From CANHEE01 sp049316985 (GTDB lineage Bacteria > Bacteroidota > Bacteroidia > Chitinophagales > Saprospiraceae), in contig JBMOJB010000005.1 of the NCBI GenBank assembly GCA_049316985.1, forward strand, positions 1 through 64,000: a stretch of DNA of 64,000 nucleotides, read 5' to 3'. Every line of letters begins with the position of its first letter. Positions within the stretch are counted from its first letter, which is position 1. This document shows positions 1 through 8,757 of this stretch, piece after piece. Under the pieces are notes generated by a model. That model worked only from the letters and a program-made list of their open reading frames with translations, was not told the origin of the DNA and searched no databases. The position numbers were made by a program, and so were the translations under genes.

Positions 1-128
1 TAACCGCTTTACAATTGTCTTTTAAAATCACTAACTTTTTCAGTGCCCTCCTAATGCAGATTGCGGCTTTTTTATTTGTCCAAATCAGAAACATACGCCA
101 TCTTTGATAAAATACTAATAATTTTCTA

Positions 129-1493
129 ATGTCATTAAATAAAAGGCTTCTTCACAACTTTGATCATTGCCTGAATTGTGAAACAATTCTAGACGAGGAT
201 AGCCACTTCTGCCAAAAATGTGGTCAGCGTCGGACAACAGGTCGCATCTCCTTCCGGCAGATTAGTTTGCAATTTATTGAGGATACATGTAGCTGGGATG
301 CTCGTTTATTCAGGACGATCAGAACGCTTTTCATACCCGGAAAACTAACGACCGAGTTCTTCTCCGGCAAACATGTCCCTTATTGGCAACCACTCCGTTT
401 ATTTTTATTTATGGCCGCAATTCAGATGATCGTTGTGAATGCAACGCTGGATAATGTCAATGAAAAAATCCAGAAAAGCAATGAGGAACTAAATAAAAAA
501 GTGCTGGAATATGTGGTATTAAAAAAATTGGATAGTCTAAAAATAGGGATATCGTCACAGTTTGAAAATAAAAAAACGGCTGTTGATGCAATGGATAAAT
601 TGCTGAGCGCTTATCAAATAAAACCAAATAAAAAAAAGAAACAACTTACACTTGCTCAGATTGGACAAAAAAAAGATAGCCTTGAGAGGGTTCTGCGTTC
701 TGAATTTGAAAAAGAAGGAGTTCCTATTGACACGTTTGCCATAAAAAATGAAATCGAAGATTTCGCAAAAAGCCTCTCTGAAAGTGGACAAGGAATTAAT
801 CCTTTTACAACTTCTTTAGATGCCGACAGTATCTCAATACTTTTTGTAAAGAAAGGTCCAAATGTTGATAACTTAAATTGGTCTTTTTCGACAGAAAGTA
901 AAAATAAAATTGCAGATATTACTGTTGATACAGACAACTTAATAAATGAAAGCAAAAAAAACGGGAGTAGACTCGCCATTTCAAAAATCGATTTTCTCAA
1001 TCTAACTCCGGATGAAATAATTGATAAATACGATGTACAGGGATTCTATAATAAAGTGGTTTGTAAACAGACGCTTAAAGCGATGAAAGACGGGAAGTCT
1101 GGATTTGCTTTTTTTGTAAGCAGGCTTTCTTGGATGATCATCTTTATGATGCCCTTTTTTGCACTTTTCCTTGAATTAGTTAATCGGCCATACTATTACG
1201 TTGAGCATGTAGTTTTCAGTTTCCATTGTCATGCATTTTTGTTTTTTGTGGTTTCGCTCGCTTTTTTTGCTAATCACTACGTTATTCCTGAAAGTTGGAA
1301 AGGATTTCATGATGGGATGCAGCTGCTTCTGTTTTTCTATCTCGTTTTCTACTTCTTTTTTGCAATGAAGAGGGTTTACAATCAAAATAATGTTAAGACC
1401 GCAATTAAATATGTTTTTTTATCGTTCGCCTATTTTTTAAGTTTGATTATTGCAATCGCTGCCACTGTGGTTGTTTCATTTTTCTTTTTTTAA
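129..1493 (+). CDS. DUF3667 domain membrane protein
   Basis: A zinc-ribbon membrane protein of unknown function, typical of Bacteroidota. An N-terminal ribbon has Cys14, Cys17, Cys28 and Cys31 in C-x2-C / C-x2-CGQ spacing, followed by the short conserved segment and first hydrophobic helix (about residues 85-105) that mark DUF3667. A long charged, Lys-rich stretch (about 110-310) probably lies outside the membrane core, and four more hydrophobic segments fill residues 335-454. The protein ends in an aromatic run with no soluble tail. The ATG at 129 gives the ribbon its expected position. In the 128 bases upstream there is only a one-mismatch -7 box (CATCTTTG, 99-106). The family assignment is firm; the role is unknown. 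Confidence 0.85.
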   Translation: MSLNKRLLHNFDHCLNCETILDEDSHFCQKCGQRRTTGRISFRQISLQFIEDTCSWDARLFRTIRTLFIPGKLTTEFFSGKHVPYWQPLRLFLFMAAIQMIVVNATLDNVNEKIQKSNEELNKKVLEYVVLKKLDSLKIGISSQFENKKTAVDAMDKLLSAYQIKPNKKKKQLTLAQIGQKKDSLERVLRSEFEKEGVPIDTFAIKNEIEDFAKSLSESGQGINPFTTSLDADSISILFVKKGPNVDNLNWSFSTESKNKIADITVDTDNLINESKKNGSRLAISKIDFLNLTPDEIIDKYDVQGFYNKVVCKQTLKAMKDGKSGFAFFVSRLSWMIIFMMPFFALFLELVNRPYYYVEHVVFSFHCHAFLFFVVSLAFFANHYVIPESWKGFHDGMQLLLFFYLVFYFFFAMKRVYNQNNVKTAIKYVFLSFAYFLSLIIAIAATVVVSFFFF

Positions 1494-1558
1494 AATAAGT
1501 ACAATTTTTCTCAACCCTTTTAATGCAACTCCCGTCTATACCAACACATGACATTGAT

Positions 1559-2221
1559 ATGAATAAAATAACACTGTTTTATTTCCTATGCTTTTTGCCA
1601 CTTATAACTTTAGCACAAAAGAAGCAGATTAAGAAAGATGATTTTCAAAAAATCAATTATCTGGAAATAGGGGTGAATATCAGCGGAGCAATTGGAACTT
1701 TTGTACAAAATAGAACAGACAGCATCTATTCTGATCCCTATGCAATTGTTGCGAAATATGTAAACCATAATTTTGGTGTAAGATTGGGAGTTGGATACGC
1801 TTTAAATTCGGTAAAAGAAATCAATGCAATACAAGCGAGAGTCGATGGATTGAAGAGATTGGATGTAAGAGGAGGCTTGGATTATCAACATAAAATAAAC
1901 AAGCACTGGAGATTACATTACGGTGCAGATGTATTATTTGGTTCAATTCGTGGAAAAAAACAATTTAGTGAAGGAGATAATATTTATCAAATCAGAATAA
2001 CAGAAAAAATGATTGGACTGGGTCCAATACTTGGTATTCAATTTCATCTCACGCCAAGAATAAGCTTACAGACTGAAGCCGCTCTATATGCAATGAGTAC
2101 CATTACGATGAAAGAATACTACAATAGCGCCAGACCAGACTTGAAATTTACTGACAAAGTAACACAATTAAGATTTCCGCCGGGAATTCCGCGCTCTATC
2201 GCAGTAATTGTTCGATTTTAA
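1559..2221 (+). CDS. Secreted protein, probable outer-membrane beta-barrel
   Basis: Not recognised as a named family. The protein starts with a clear signal peptide (MNKITLFYFLCFLPLITLAQ) when the ATG at 1559 is used; an in-frame ATG 36 bases upstream would put a polar extension before it and is less likely. The mature part alternates polar and aromatic/aliphatic residues with Gly-rich turns and ends in a terminal Phe (VIVRF), the pattern of small outer-membrane beta-barrels of about 200 residues. The next gene starts 22 bases downstream on the same strand, so the two are probably co-transcribed. No ligand or enzymatic motif is visible. Confidence 0.65.
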   Translation: MNKITLFYFLCFLPLITLAQKKQIKKDDFQKINYLEIGVNISGAIGTFVQNRTDSIYSDPYAIVAKYVNHNFGVRLGVGYALNSVKEINAIQARVDGLKRLDVRGGLDYQHKINKHWRLHYGADVLFGSIRGKKQFSEGDNIYQIRITEKMIGLGPILGIQFHLTPRISLQTEAALYAMSTITMKEYYNSARPDLKFTDKVTQLRFPPGIPRSIAVIVRF

Positions 2222-2243
2222 TGAAATTTTTGTAACTAACAAG

Positions 2244-2960
2244 ATGACACCAGCTTACTTTCATATCAGATTTTACAAATACAATATAATTATTGTCCTT
2301 CTTGTCTTAATTTCAGGAGTCAACACGAGTTTTGCGCAAGAGAATGATACCACATATTATAAAAAGCAAATACTTCAATTAAATAAAGCTTTAGAAAGTC
2401 AAAGTAAGGAATTTGACAAGTTATTAAGTACAAAAGAGGTAATTGTTGTAGTACCAGCGCAAGACACACAAAAGAAGAGCAAAAATTATACTTCTGTAGG
2501 AATGAATATGACGAGTTTATTGTCGCGTTTAGTGCCTTTTGGAAATGGCATTCCACTTGCTGGACCGACGACCTTAATGCTTCGAAGATATTCAAGCAAT
2601 AGGGCTTTCCGATTGGCTTTGGGTTTAAATTCTAATTTAGAGACCGATAGAGCAAATGCCTCATTGAGGATTGGGTTCGAAAAGAAGAAAGAACTTAACA
2701 CAAAATTTGTATTTACCAGAGGAATTGATGCAATGCTAAGTGCCGGATCATTTAATATTCCGGGATTTAGGTTCAGCAATATCAATTCAGCTTTCTTCGG
2801 CGGCCTGATTTCTTTTGGCCTTGAATACAAATTGGATAAGCAAATTAGTGTGGGTACGGAAACATTACTAATACTTGGCTTGGAAAACGAGAACGACGTC
2901 GCTTTAGCTTTTAAAATCGTGCCACCACTTGCATTGTACTTGCATGCAAACTTAAACTAA
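2244..2960 (+). CDS. Secreted hypothetical protein, possible envelope barrel
   Basis: No family recognised. The chosen start at 2244 places a hydrophobic signal segment near residues 13-30 ending in an Ala-Gln cleavage-like site; an in-frame start at 2208 would overlap the upstream gene. After the signal there is a short heptad-like stretch (about residues 35-60, rich in Lys, Leu, Gln and Glu) that could form a coiled coil, then about 150 residues of Gly- and aromatic-rich beta-type sequence ending LHANLN. It probably forms a two-gene unit with the preceding secreted protein. Function unknown. Confidence 0.6.
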   Translation: MTPAYFHIRFYKYNIIIVLLVLISGVNTSFAQENDTTYYKKQILQLNKALESQSKEFDKLLSTKEVIVVVPAQDTQKKSKNYTSVGMNMTSLLSRLVPFGNGIPLAGPTTLMLRRYSSNRAFRLALGLNSNLETDRANASLRIGFEKKKELNTKFVFTRGIDAMLSAGSFNIPGFRFSNINSAFFGGLISFGLEYKLDKQISVGTETLLILGLENENDVALAFKIVPPLALYLHANLN

Positions 2961-2982
2961 ATGTTAATTATTTACAGAATAG

Positions 2983-3013
2983 TTGATTATCATTTGAAAT
3001 CCTTATAAATTTG
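2983..3013 (+). promoter_or_regulatory. Bacteroidota-type promoter for the 3039 peroxidase gene
   Basis: TTG at 2983-2985, a 20-base spacer and TAAATTTG at 3006-3013 match the phylum's -33/-7 consensus (TTG, 17-23 bases, TAnnTTTG). The -7 box ends 25 bases before the ATG at 3039. Seen in sequence; promoter activity is inferred. Confidence 0.6.
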
Positions 3014-3038
3014 ATTTTTAATAATAAATTAATTTGAC

Positions 3039-4286
3039 ATGACAAAAAAATTCATACTTGGAGTACTAACTTTTACCTTAGTTGGATTGTATTCCTGCGA
3101 GCAAGAAATTACCGCTGATGATGTAGCACAGGTGAAATCCAGTCGCCCGAAAGCAGAGGCTCTCGCCAGCCAATACAATTACTCCGCTGTCCAGATTCCA
3201 CTTGGATTTGAAAGTCAGGCACAAATGTTATTGTTGGAAGAACCTGCAATTTCAAGTTCCAATATTCCTATTGGAGCGGGTCAAACGATTGAAATTGCCA
3301 GTGTGAGCGATGCGAAAGCGAAATTAGGCAGAATACTATTCTATGACACTAAACTTTCGATTAACAGCACCGTTTCCTGTGGTTCATGCCACCATCAAGA
3401 CAAAGGTTTTGCTGATGGCAAAGCTTTAAGTCCGGGGTTTGAAGGAAGGATGACAAGCAGAAATTCGATGTCTATCGTCAGCCCTGCCTTGATGCATTCG
3501 GGTATGTTCTGGGATCGAAGAGAAAGTTCTGCGAGGGGCTTATCGCTCCGTCCCGTCGTGAATCATATTGAAATGGGAATGGAAGATTTGAAATTGCTTG
3601 AAATAAAACTGGCAGGTACGGACTACTATCCACAATTATTTGCAGATGCCTATCCATCAACTCCGTATATCACAAAAGACAATATTTCAGATGCCCTTAC
3701 TGCATTCTTAAGATCTATGATTACCTGGAACTCTCGCTTTGATCAAGGAATGCAAAGTAACTTCAGCAATTTTACCGCAGAAGAATTAAGGGGAAAAGAA
3801 CTATTCATGGGCAGTCCAAAAGGGCCAAACATCGATCCGTTTGGCAATGTAATTGATAATGGAGCATGCGCGGGTTGCCATGCAGCACCAATGTTTAATG
3901 ATGGTGGATCAGAAAGAAGTATTAGTGCTTATGATGACAATGATACCGGCAACGGCAGAGGGGTCAACATTGGACTCGATAAGGTATCAAAAGATAAAGG
4001 AACTGGAGATGGATCATTCAAAATACCTTCTTTGAGAAATATTGAATTAACTGGTCCATTTATGCACGATGGCCGCTTCAAATCTTTAGAGGAGGTTGTA
4101 GACCACTACAACGAAAAAATCCAACCTTCTGCTAATCTACACCGAAAACTTAAAGACAATAACGGAAAGCCAAAGAGATTCAATTTTACGGATGCAGACA
4201 AAAAAGCCCTTGTTGCTTTTATGAAGACACTTACGGATAAAAGTTTTACGAGCGACCCTCGTTTTGCTGATCCGTTTGCAAAGTAA
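3039..4286 (+). CDS. Di-heme cytochrome c peroxidase, lipoprotein (CcpA/MauG family)
   Basis: Predicted periplasmic lipoprotein that reduces H2O2 with electrons from small c-type cytochromes, or a MauG-like relative. The N-terminus is a lipoprotein signal with lipobox Cys20 (LYSC). Two c-heme sites are present: CGSCH at residues 114-118 and CAGCH at 277-281. The segment FMHDGRFKSLEEVVDHYNE near the C-terminus is the family hallmark after the second heme. The usual FWDGR motif after heme 1 reads FWDRR here. A second, shorter paralogue lies at 8758-9705. It has its own promoter and is followed by a strong terminator, so it is probably monocistronic. Peroxidase versus other di-heme oxidation cannot be settled from sequence. 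Confidence 0.9.
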   Translation: MTKKFILGVLTFTLVGLYSCEQEITADDVAQVKSSRPKAEALASQYNYSAVQIPLGFESQAQMLLLEEPAISSSNIPIGAGQTIEIASVSDAKAKLGRILFYDTKLSINSTVSCGSCHHQDKGFADGKALSPGFEGRMTSRNSMSIVSPALMHSGMFWDRRESSARGLSLRPVVNHIEMGMEDLKLLEIKLAGTDYYPQLFADAYPSTPYITKDNISDALTAFLRSMITWNSRFDQGMQSNFSNFTAEELRGKELFMGSPKGPNIDPFGNVIDNGACAGCHAAPMFNDGGSERSISAYDDNDTGNGRGVNIGLDKVSKDKGTGDGSFKIPSLRNIELTGPFMHDGRFKSLEEVVDHYNEKIQPSANLHRKLKDNNGKPKRFNFTDADKKALVAFMKTLTDKSFTSDPRFADPFAK

Positions 4287-4304
4287 TAAGCATAGATATC
4301 ATTA

Positions 4305-4343
4305 AAAAAACCATGCAATCAGTTTCTGCTTGCATGGTTTTTT
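4305..4343 (+). terminator. Intrinsic terminator after the di-heme peroxidase gene
   Basis: Perfect 14-bp inverted repeat, AAAAAACCATGCAA at 4305-4318 and TTGCATGGTTTTTT at 4330-4343, with an 11-base loop and a T-run closing the right arm. Confidence 0.9.
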
Positions 4344-4383
4344 CGTTAACGAACAATTAACAACATGGAAAATTGTAAACCTT

Positions 4384-4391
4384 TATTTTTG
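4384..4391 (+). promoter_or_regulatory. -7 promoter box (TATTTTTG) for the DUF1573 gene
   Basis: TATTTTTG matches TAnnTTTG and sits 28 bases before the ATG at 4420. No well-spaced TTG element is visible upstream, so only the -7 half is supported. Confidence 0.45.
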
Positions 4392-4419
4392 CATAATAAT
4401 TTATACATTTTTTTATACT

Positions 4420-4890
4420 ATGCACAAAATGAGAAAATTAATCAATTTACTGACGCTGATAGCAAGTTTTGCAGTCGCAAATACCACAAATGCACAAAAT
4501 AAAGTTACCGTCATTTATGAAGAAAATTCAGGTAACAAAGGAAAAGTGGAGTGGACAAGAAGTGTTGAAGTAGACGATGCAGCAGTCGGCCAACCAAAAA
4601 AAATTCAAATTCCAATTAAAAATATTAGTAATGAACCCTTAAAAATTCTAAGCGCAAAAACACATTGTGGCTGTATTGAAGCAATTGCCCCAATAGATTC
4701 GATTGCTCCCGGTGCTGTGGGTTTCATCGAAGTTGTATATACAGCCAAACCTAGAACAGAAATGGACGCAAATGGTTTCGAAAGAATTGTGCCTCCTCCA
4801 TTTACCTTCTATCAAATAATTGATGTCACAACAAATTTCGACACCAAGAACACCGTCCTATTAAGTGTGCAAGGCACAGTCATAAAATAG
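4420..4890 (+). CDS. DUF1573 domain secreted protein
   Basis: A small exported protein with a signal peptide (cleavage after TTNAQ) and one DUF1573 domain, an immunoglobulin/ASH-like beta-sandwich common in Bacteroidota. The hallmark Cys-Gly-Cys motif is present (THCGCIEA, about residues 84-91 of the 156-residue protein), followed by the PGAVGFIEVVY strand. The ATG at 4420 is chosen because it follows a -7 box and begins the signal peptide; the longer frame starts with TTG inside the upstream terminator hairpin and is not credible. The gene is convergent with the M14 peptidase gene with only 9 bases between stops. Molecular role unknown. Confidence 0.85.
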   Translation: MHKMRKLINLLTLIASFAVANTTNAQNKVTVIYEENSGNKGKVEWTRSVEVDDAAVGQPKKIQIPIKNISNEPLKILSAKTHCGCIEAIAPIDSIAPGAVGFIEVVYTAKPRTEMDANGFERIVPPPFTFYQIIDVTTNFDTKNTVLLSVQGTVIK

Positions 4891-4899
4891 AAAACTGTT

Positions 4900-7437
4900 T
4901 TATTCTGCATTCATAAATATGGCGTTTCCGAAAAGCAATTTCCCCTGTTCCCAGAATCCCCTGAACACCGGACTATCGACTAAGTAAGTGACATAACCTT
5001 TTCCTATTGGCTGAACACCGAAAACCAAGGTATTAGAAAGCCGAGGCTTCACTTTACTGCCGGCAAAACCAATTATTGCAGGTTCGCCGTCAATTCTACC
5101 GACATTGGAGCCCTCTTTTAGTAAGGAATAGAACAGAGTATTGGTCCTGAGTGAAAAATAATAATCAGGCAACCCAAAAGCCAAAGGGTGAGAACTATCC
5201 AACTTTAGTTTAAAAATTGCACCTGGAATTGAAGAACTTATACTTCTTCTTTCTCTATCACAATAACTTTCCAATCTACTATTTAAGCTTTCCTTTTCAA
5301 TCTTTTCTTCAGCTGCGTCCTTTTCTTTTTTATCGGCATATTTACTGATTGAAAATCCTTTCTGTTCCTCAAATCCGGCAATTGCTTCTTCCATCAGGAT
5401 CAATCGGCCGCCACTACTAACCCAGGTTTTTAGTTTTTCATAGACTGGTCCATCAAAATTGTACGATCCATCAGCTAAAACCAAAACATCAAATTTAGTA
5501 AGTTGCATTTTCTTTAAGCGTTCAATTGAAGTAATGGTCGATTGATACTCGATATCATTATCAAAATAATTCCAAACATGCCCAAAAGCATTGGCGTTGA
5601 CACCTTCGCCACTGCAGATCAGAACCTTTGGCGCCTTTATTATTTTCACTTTTGAAGACCCAAAATCAGGACCTGACGACACTAATCCACTATTTACTTC
5701 GGAAAAATCTTGTTGTTCTTCGCTGGCAGTCTTGCGCAAAATTTCAGACCATGAAGGTCCCATGTCATTATTGTCTGCTCTAGTCACTATCAGTGTTCCC
5801 GGGCTAAAATCTTTACCTTCAATCTGAAATGAAAAACTTGCCTTTCTTACAACAACTCCCTTTTGCAATAATTTTCCCAAAAACTTGACATTACTTACGG
5901 ATTTCCACGGAAAGATAAATGCATAAGGAGTGTTGTTCTGGGAAGAATGTGCGATTTTTTCTATTGAAAACGATTTTTTTACATTGACTGCCTGCTTTGT
6001 CGCAAATGATTCCAATCCCCAGGAGTAAGGTATTGCCCAAGATGTAATATCATATGTTAGTGAATCAACCAACACCGATTCCGGATCAAAAAGCACTTGA
6101 GCTAAGATTGAAAACGGTTGATTAACGCTAATAATCAAATCCTTTTCGCTAATTTCAAAATTGTCCTCTTTTTGGCTGATGTAATTGAAACCTAACACTT
6201 TCGAGTTTTGCGAAGTAGATCCGTATTGAATTTTGTGTAAATCAAGAAACTGTGTCAGTTTTTCCAATTTATTGCGGTCATTCGTCGCTTTGATTACAAA
6301 GGTTTTATAGGTTCCAATCGGTTTTTCAATGCTGTTCTTGAAGTAATCTTGAAAATTAACCACCAACCTGCGGGCATTCATAGAAGAGATTTCGATTGTC
6401 GACATACTCGTGGTGTAGTGATGTTCTATTCTGTCTTTTAAAGTTAAAGTATCACCATTTTCAACTAACATACCACGTCCTGCACCTCCACCACCTTGCT
6501 CATAAGTCATTCCAATTGCTCCATTAAAAGTGGGGTATGTGTCACCGTAACTTGGATAAAATAAATCAAAAACCTCTTTGGTGAAATATAGCCAACCATT
6601 GGCGTCAAAATAGCGAGTATGGTTTTTACCTATTTCGACTTGAAATTGCCTTTGAAAATCGCTAATATACTTGTGAAAAGGTTCCGATGCGGGAGCAAAG
6701 TAATAAGGTTCATTGCTACCCATTTCATGTAAATCCGGATGAACATGCGGCATCCATTGCTTGTACATTTTGATTCTGTTCCGGGTCTCTTGTTGTGTCG
6801 CCCAGGCCCAATCTCTGTTAAGGTCGAATAAATAATGGTTGACTCGTCCACCGGGCCAAGGTTCCTGGTGCTCAAGACTTCCCATATCTATGTTTGGAAA
6901 TTTACCGGAAACCTGTCTATACCATTGAGAATATCGCTCATATCCATCAGGATTCTCAGAAGGATCAATAAGCACTACGGTGTTTTTGAGCCAGCTCTGT
7001 ACATCCGCTCTTTCCCCGTTAGACAATTCGTAGATGACCTTCATCGACGACTCCGATCCAGCCGGCTCATTTCCGTGTACGCTGTATCCTAGCCAGACAA
7101 TTGCTATTGGATTTAAATTATCAGGTGTACCCCTTTCCAGACCAACTGTTTTTAGATTATTAAGGCGTATTTTTTCAAGATTAGCGATGTTCTCTTCTGA
7201 TGAAATGGCTATCAAAAGCTGAGGTCTCTCCTCAATTGTACGGCCATACTGAAATCGTTTCACAGTTTTAGGTCTGGATGCAGCAACGTAATCTACATAG
7301 GAAACCAGCTGAGCATGGGTGGTAAACTGTTCACCCAATGTATGAGGAAGAAATTCACCCGGAGATTGCAAGCGCTGAGCAAAAAAAATAGTAGGTGCCA
7401 GGGTCAATAGTGCAAAAATTAGCGTAAGTCCTTTCAT
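4900..7437 (-). CDS. Secreted M14 family zinc carboxypeptidase with C-terminal glutamine-amidotransferase-like domain
   Basis: An 845-residue exported metallopeptidase. A signal peptide occupies residues 1-20. The M14 domain follows, with zinc ligands HGNE (His121, Glu124) and a third His in DLHEMG (His237). Beyond about residue 600 there is an alpha/beta domain resembling a class I glutamine-amidotransferase or ThuA-like fold (VLICSGEG, then FDVLVLADG and GGRLILMEE). The expected catalytic Cys is not visible, so that domain is probably structural. The gene begins 18 bases after tgt on the same strand, so it is likely the second gene of a tgt-peptidase transcript. Substrate unknown; peptide scavenging is an inference. 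Confidence 0.85.
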   Translation of the reverse strand: MKGLTLIFALLTLAPTIFFAQRLQSPGEFLPHTLGEQFTTHAQLVSYVDYVAASRPKTVKRFQYGRTIEERPQLLIAISSEENIANLEKIRLNNLKTVGLERGTPDNLNPIAIVWLGYSVHGNEPAGSESSMKVIYELSNGERADVQSWLKNTVVLIDPSENPDGYERYSQWYRQVSGKFPNIDMGSLEHQEPWPGGRVNHYLFDLNRDWAWATQQETRNRIKMYKQWMPHVHPDLHEMGSNEPYYFAPASEPFHKYISDFQRQFQVEIGKNHTRYFDANGWLYFTKEVFDLFYPSYGDTYPTFNGAIGMTYEQGGGGAGRGMLVENGDTLTLKDRIEHHYTTSMSTIEISSMNARRLVVNFQDYFKNSIEKPIGTYKTFVIKATNDRNKLEKLTQFLDLHKIQYGSTSQNSKVLGFNYISQKEDNFEISEKDLIISVNQPFSILAQVLFDPESVLVDSLTYDITSWAIPYSWGLESFATKQAVNVKKSFSIEKIAHSSQNNTPYAFIFPWKSVSNVKFLGKLLQKGVVVRKASFSFQIEGKDFSPGTLIVTRADNNDMGPSWSEILRKTASEEQQDFSEVNSGLVSSGPDFGSSKVKIIKAPKVLICSGEGVNANAFGHVWNYFDNDIEYQSTITSIERLKKMQLTKFDVLVLADGSYNFDGPVYEKLKTWVSSGGRLILMEEAIAGFEEQKGFSISKYADKKEKDAAEEKIEKESLNSRLESYCDRERRSISSSIPGAIFKLKLDSSHPLAFGLPDYYFSLRTNTLFYSLLKEGSNVGRIDGEPAIIGFAGSKVKPRLSNTLVFGVQPIGKGYVTYLVDSPVFRGFWEQGKLLFGNAIFMNAE

Positions 7438-7455
7438 TTATATTAATTTTAACTT

Positions 7456-8586
7456 TTATAGTCTGTTTTTAACTTTTTTCAACATCAATGGTTGCCAGGT
7501 GTGAAAATCTCCGGCGAGGATGTGCTTCCTCGCTTCACCAACCAGCCAAAGGTAAAAACTCAAATTTTGCAAAGTTGCCAATTGAAATCCCAGAAATTCA
7601 CTTGATCGAATTAAATGCCGAAGGTAGGCTTTGGTGTGGTATTGACTTGTCGGAGCCGGGCATGCTGCGTCAATTGGAGAAAAGTCATTTTTCCATTTCT
7701 CATTTTTGATGTTCATTATGCCTTCACTGGTGTAAATCATTCCATGCCTGGCATTGCGTGAGGGTAGAACACAATCGAACATATCAATTCCTAAAGCAAT
7801 ACACTCCAGCAAATTTTCCGGAGTACCTACACCCATAAGATATCTAGGTTTATCCTTTGGCAAAATACTACAAACCAAATCTGTCGTTTTATACATCTCC
7901 TCCGCCGGCTCTCCTACAGATAAGCCTCCTATAGCATTTCCTTCTCTGTTGCTTTCCGCAATAGTCTCTGCAGAAATTTTCCGTAGGTCTGAATAGGTAC
8001 TTCCCTGCACAATAGGAAAGAAAGTCTGATTGAATCCATATAGATTTTCAGTAGAATCGAAGTGATCACAGCAGCGCTTCAGCCATCTGTGGGTAAGCTG
8101 CATGGATTTCTTGGCATAATTATAATCACAAGGATACGGCGTACATTCGTCAAATGCCATAATAATGTCACCTCCAATTACTCTCTGAACATCAATAGCT
8201 GATTCAGGACTAAAAAAATGGTAAGATCCATCAATGTGTGATTGAAACCGAACCCCCTCTTCTGTAATTTTTCTTCTATGTGCCAATGAATATACTTGAA
8301 ATCCACCGCTATCTGTTAAGATGGGCAGGTCCCAACCAATAAATTTATGTAATCCTCCAGCAGCTCTTAACGTCTCTAAACCTGGTCTGAGATAAAGGTG
8401 ATAAGTATTACCAAGAATGATTTGTGCCTTTATATCTTGCTTCAATTCGTGTTGGTGAATTGCCTTAACTGCACCAACTGTACCAACAGGCATAAAAATG
8501 GGTGTTTCTATCAACCCATGTTCTGTCGTGATCAAACCTGCTCTTGCCCCCGTTTTGGCATCAGCGTATTGCAATGAAAATTTCAA
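7456..8586 (-). CDS. tgt: tRNA-guanine(34) transglycosylase (queuosine pathway)
   Basis: Exchanges guanine-34 of GU(N)-anticodon tRNAs for the queuosine precursor preQ1. At 376 residues it is of normal family length, with the ETPIFMPVGT opening, the LTDSGGFQV motif with Asp92, and the active-site segment FDCVLPSRNARHG. The C-terminal zinc site is altered: the usual C-x-C-x2-C reads CPAPTS (309-314), leaving one Cys, while the later His (His324, YLRHL) is kept. The start codon is TTG at 8586: no ATG lies between it and the upstream in-frame TAA, and MKFSLQ aligns with the normal N-terminus. Transcribed divergently from the second peroxidase gene. Confidence 0.95.
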   Translation of the reverse strand: MKFSLQYADAKTGARAGLITTEHGLIETPIFMPVGTVGAVKAIHQHELKQDIKAQIILGNTYHLYLRPGLETLRAAGGLHKFIGWDLPILTDSGGFQVYSLAHRRKITEEGVRFQSHIDGSYHFFSPESAIDVQRVIGGDIIMAFDECTPYPCDYNYAKKSMQLTHRWLKRCCDHFDSTENLYGFNQTFFPIVQGSTYSDLRKISAETIAESNREGNAIGGLSVGEPAEEMYKTTDLVCSILPKDKPRYLMGVGTPENLLECIALGIDMFDCVLPSRNARHGMIYTSEGIMNIKNEKWKNDFSPIDAACPAPTSQYHTKAYLRHLIRSSEFLGFQLATLQNLSFYLWLVGEARKHILAGDFHTWQPLMLKKVKNRL

Positions 8587-8725
8587 AATAATTGTTTTTT
8601 CTAGTTTATCGATCGGGTGATGCCCAACTTATGTGTTTAAAGTGTAAATGTAATTAAAAATATAAAGGCAGTATCTCTGATGATGAAGATCACTGAAAAC
8701 TCAGCGTGAAATTGAGAAAAATATT

Positions 8726-8733
8726 TAATTTTG
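8726..8733 (+). promoter_or_regulatory. -7 promoter box (TAATTTTG) for the second peroxidase gene
   Basis: TAATTTTG lies 24 bases before the ATG at 8758. A TTG at 8712-8714 is too close (11 bases) to be a standard -33 element. The 171-base gap to tgt shows no other clear signal. Confidence 0.45.
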
Positions 8734-8757
8734 CATAAAAGTATTTTACTGCTTAGC

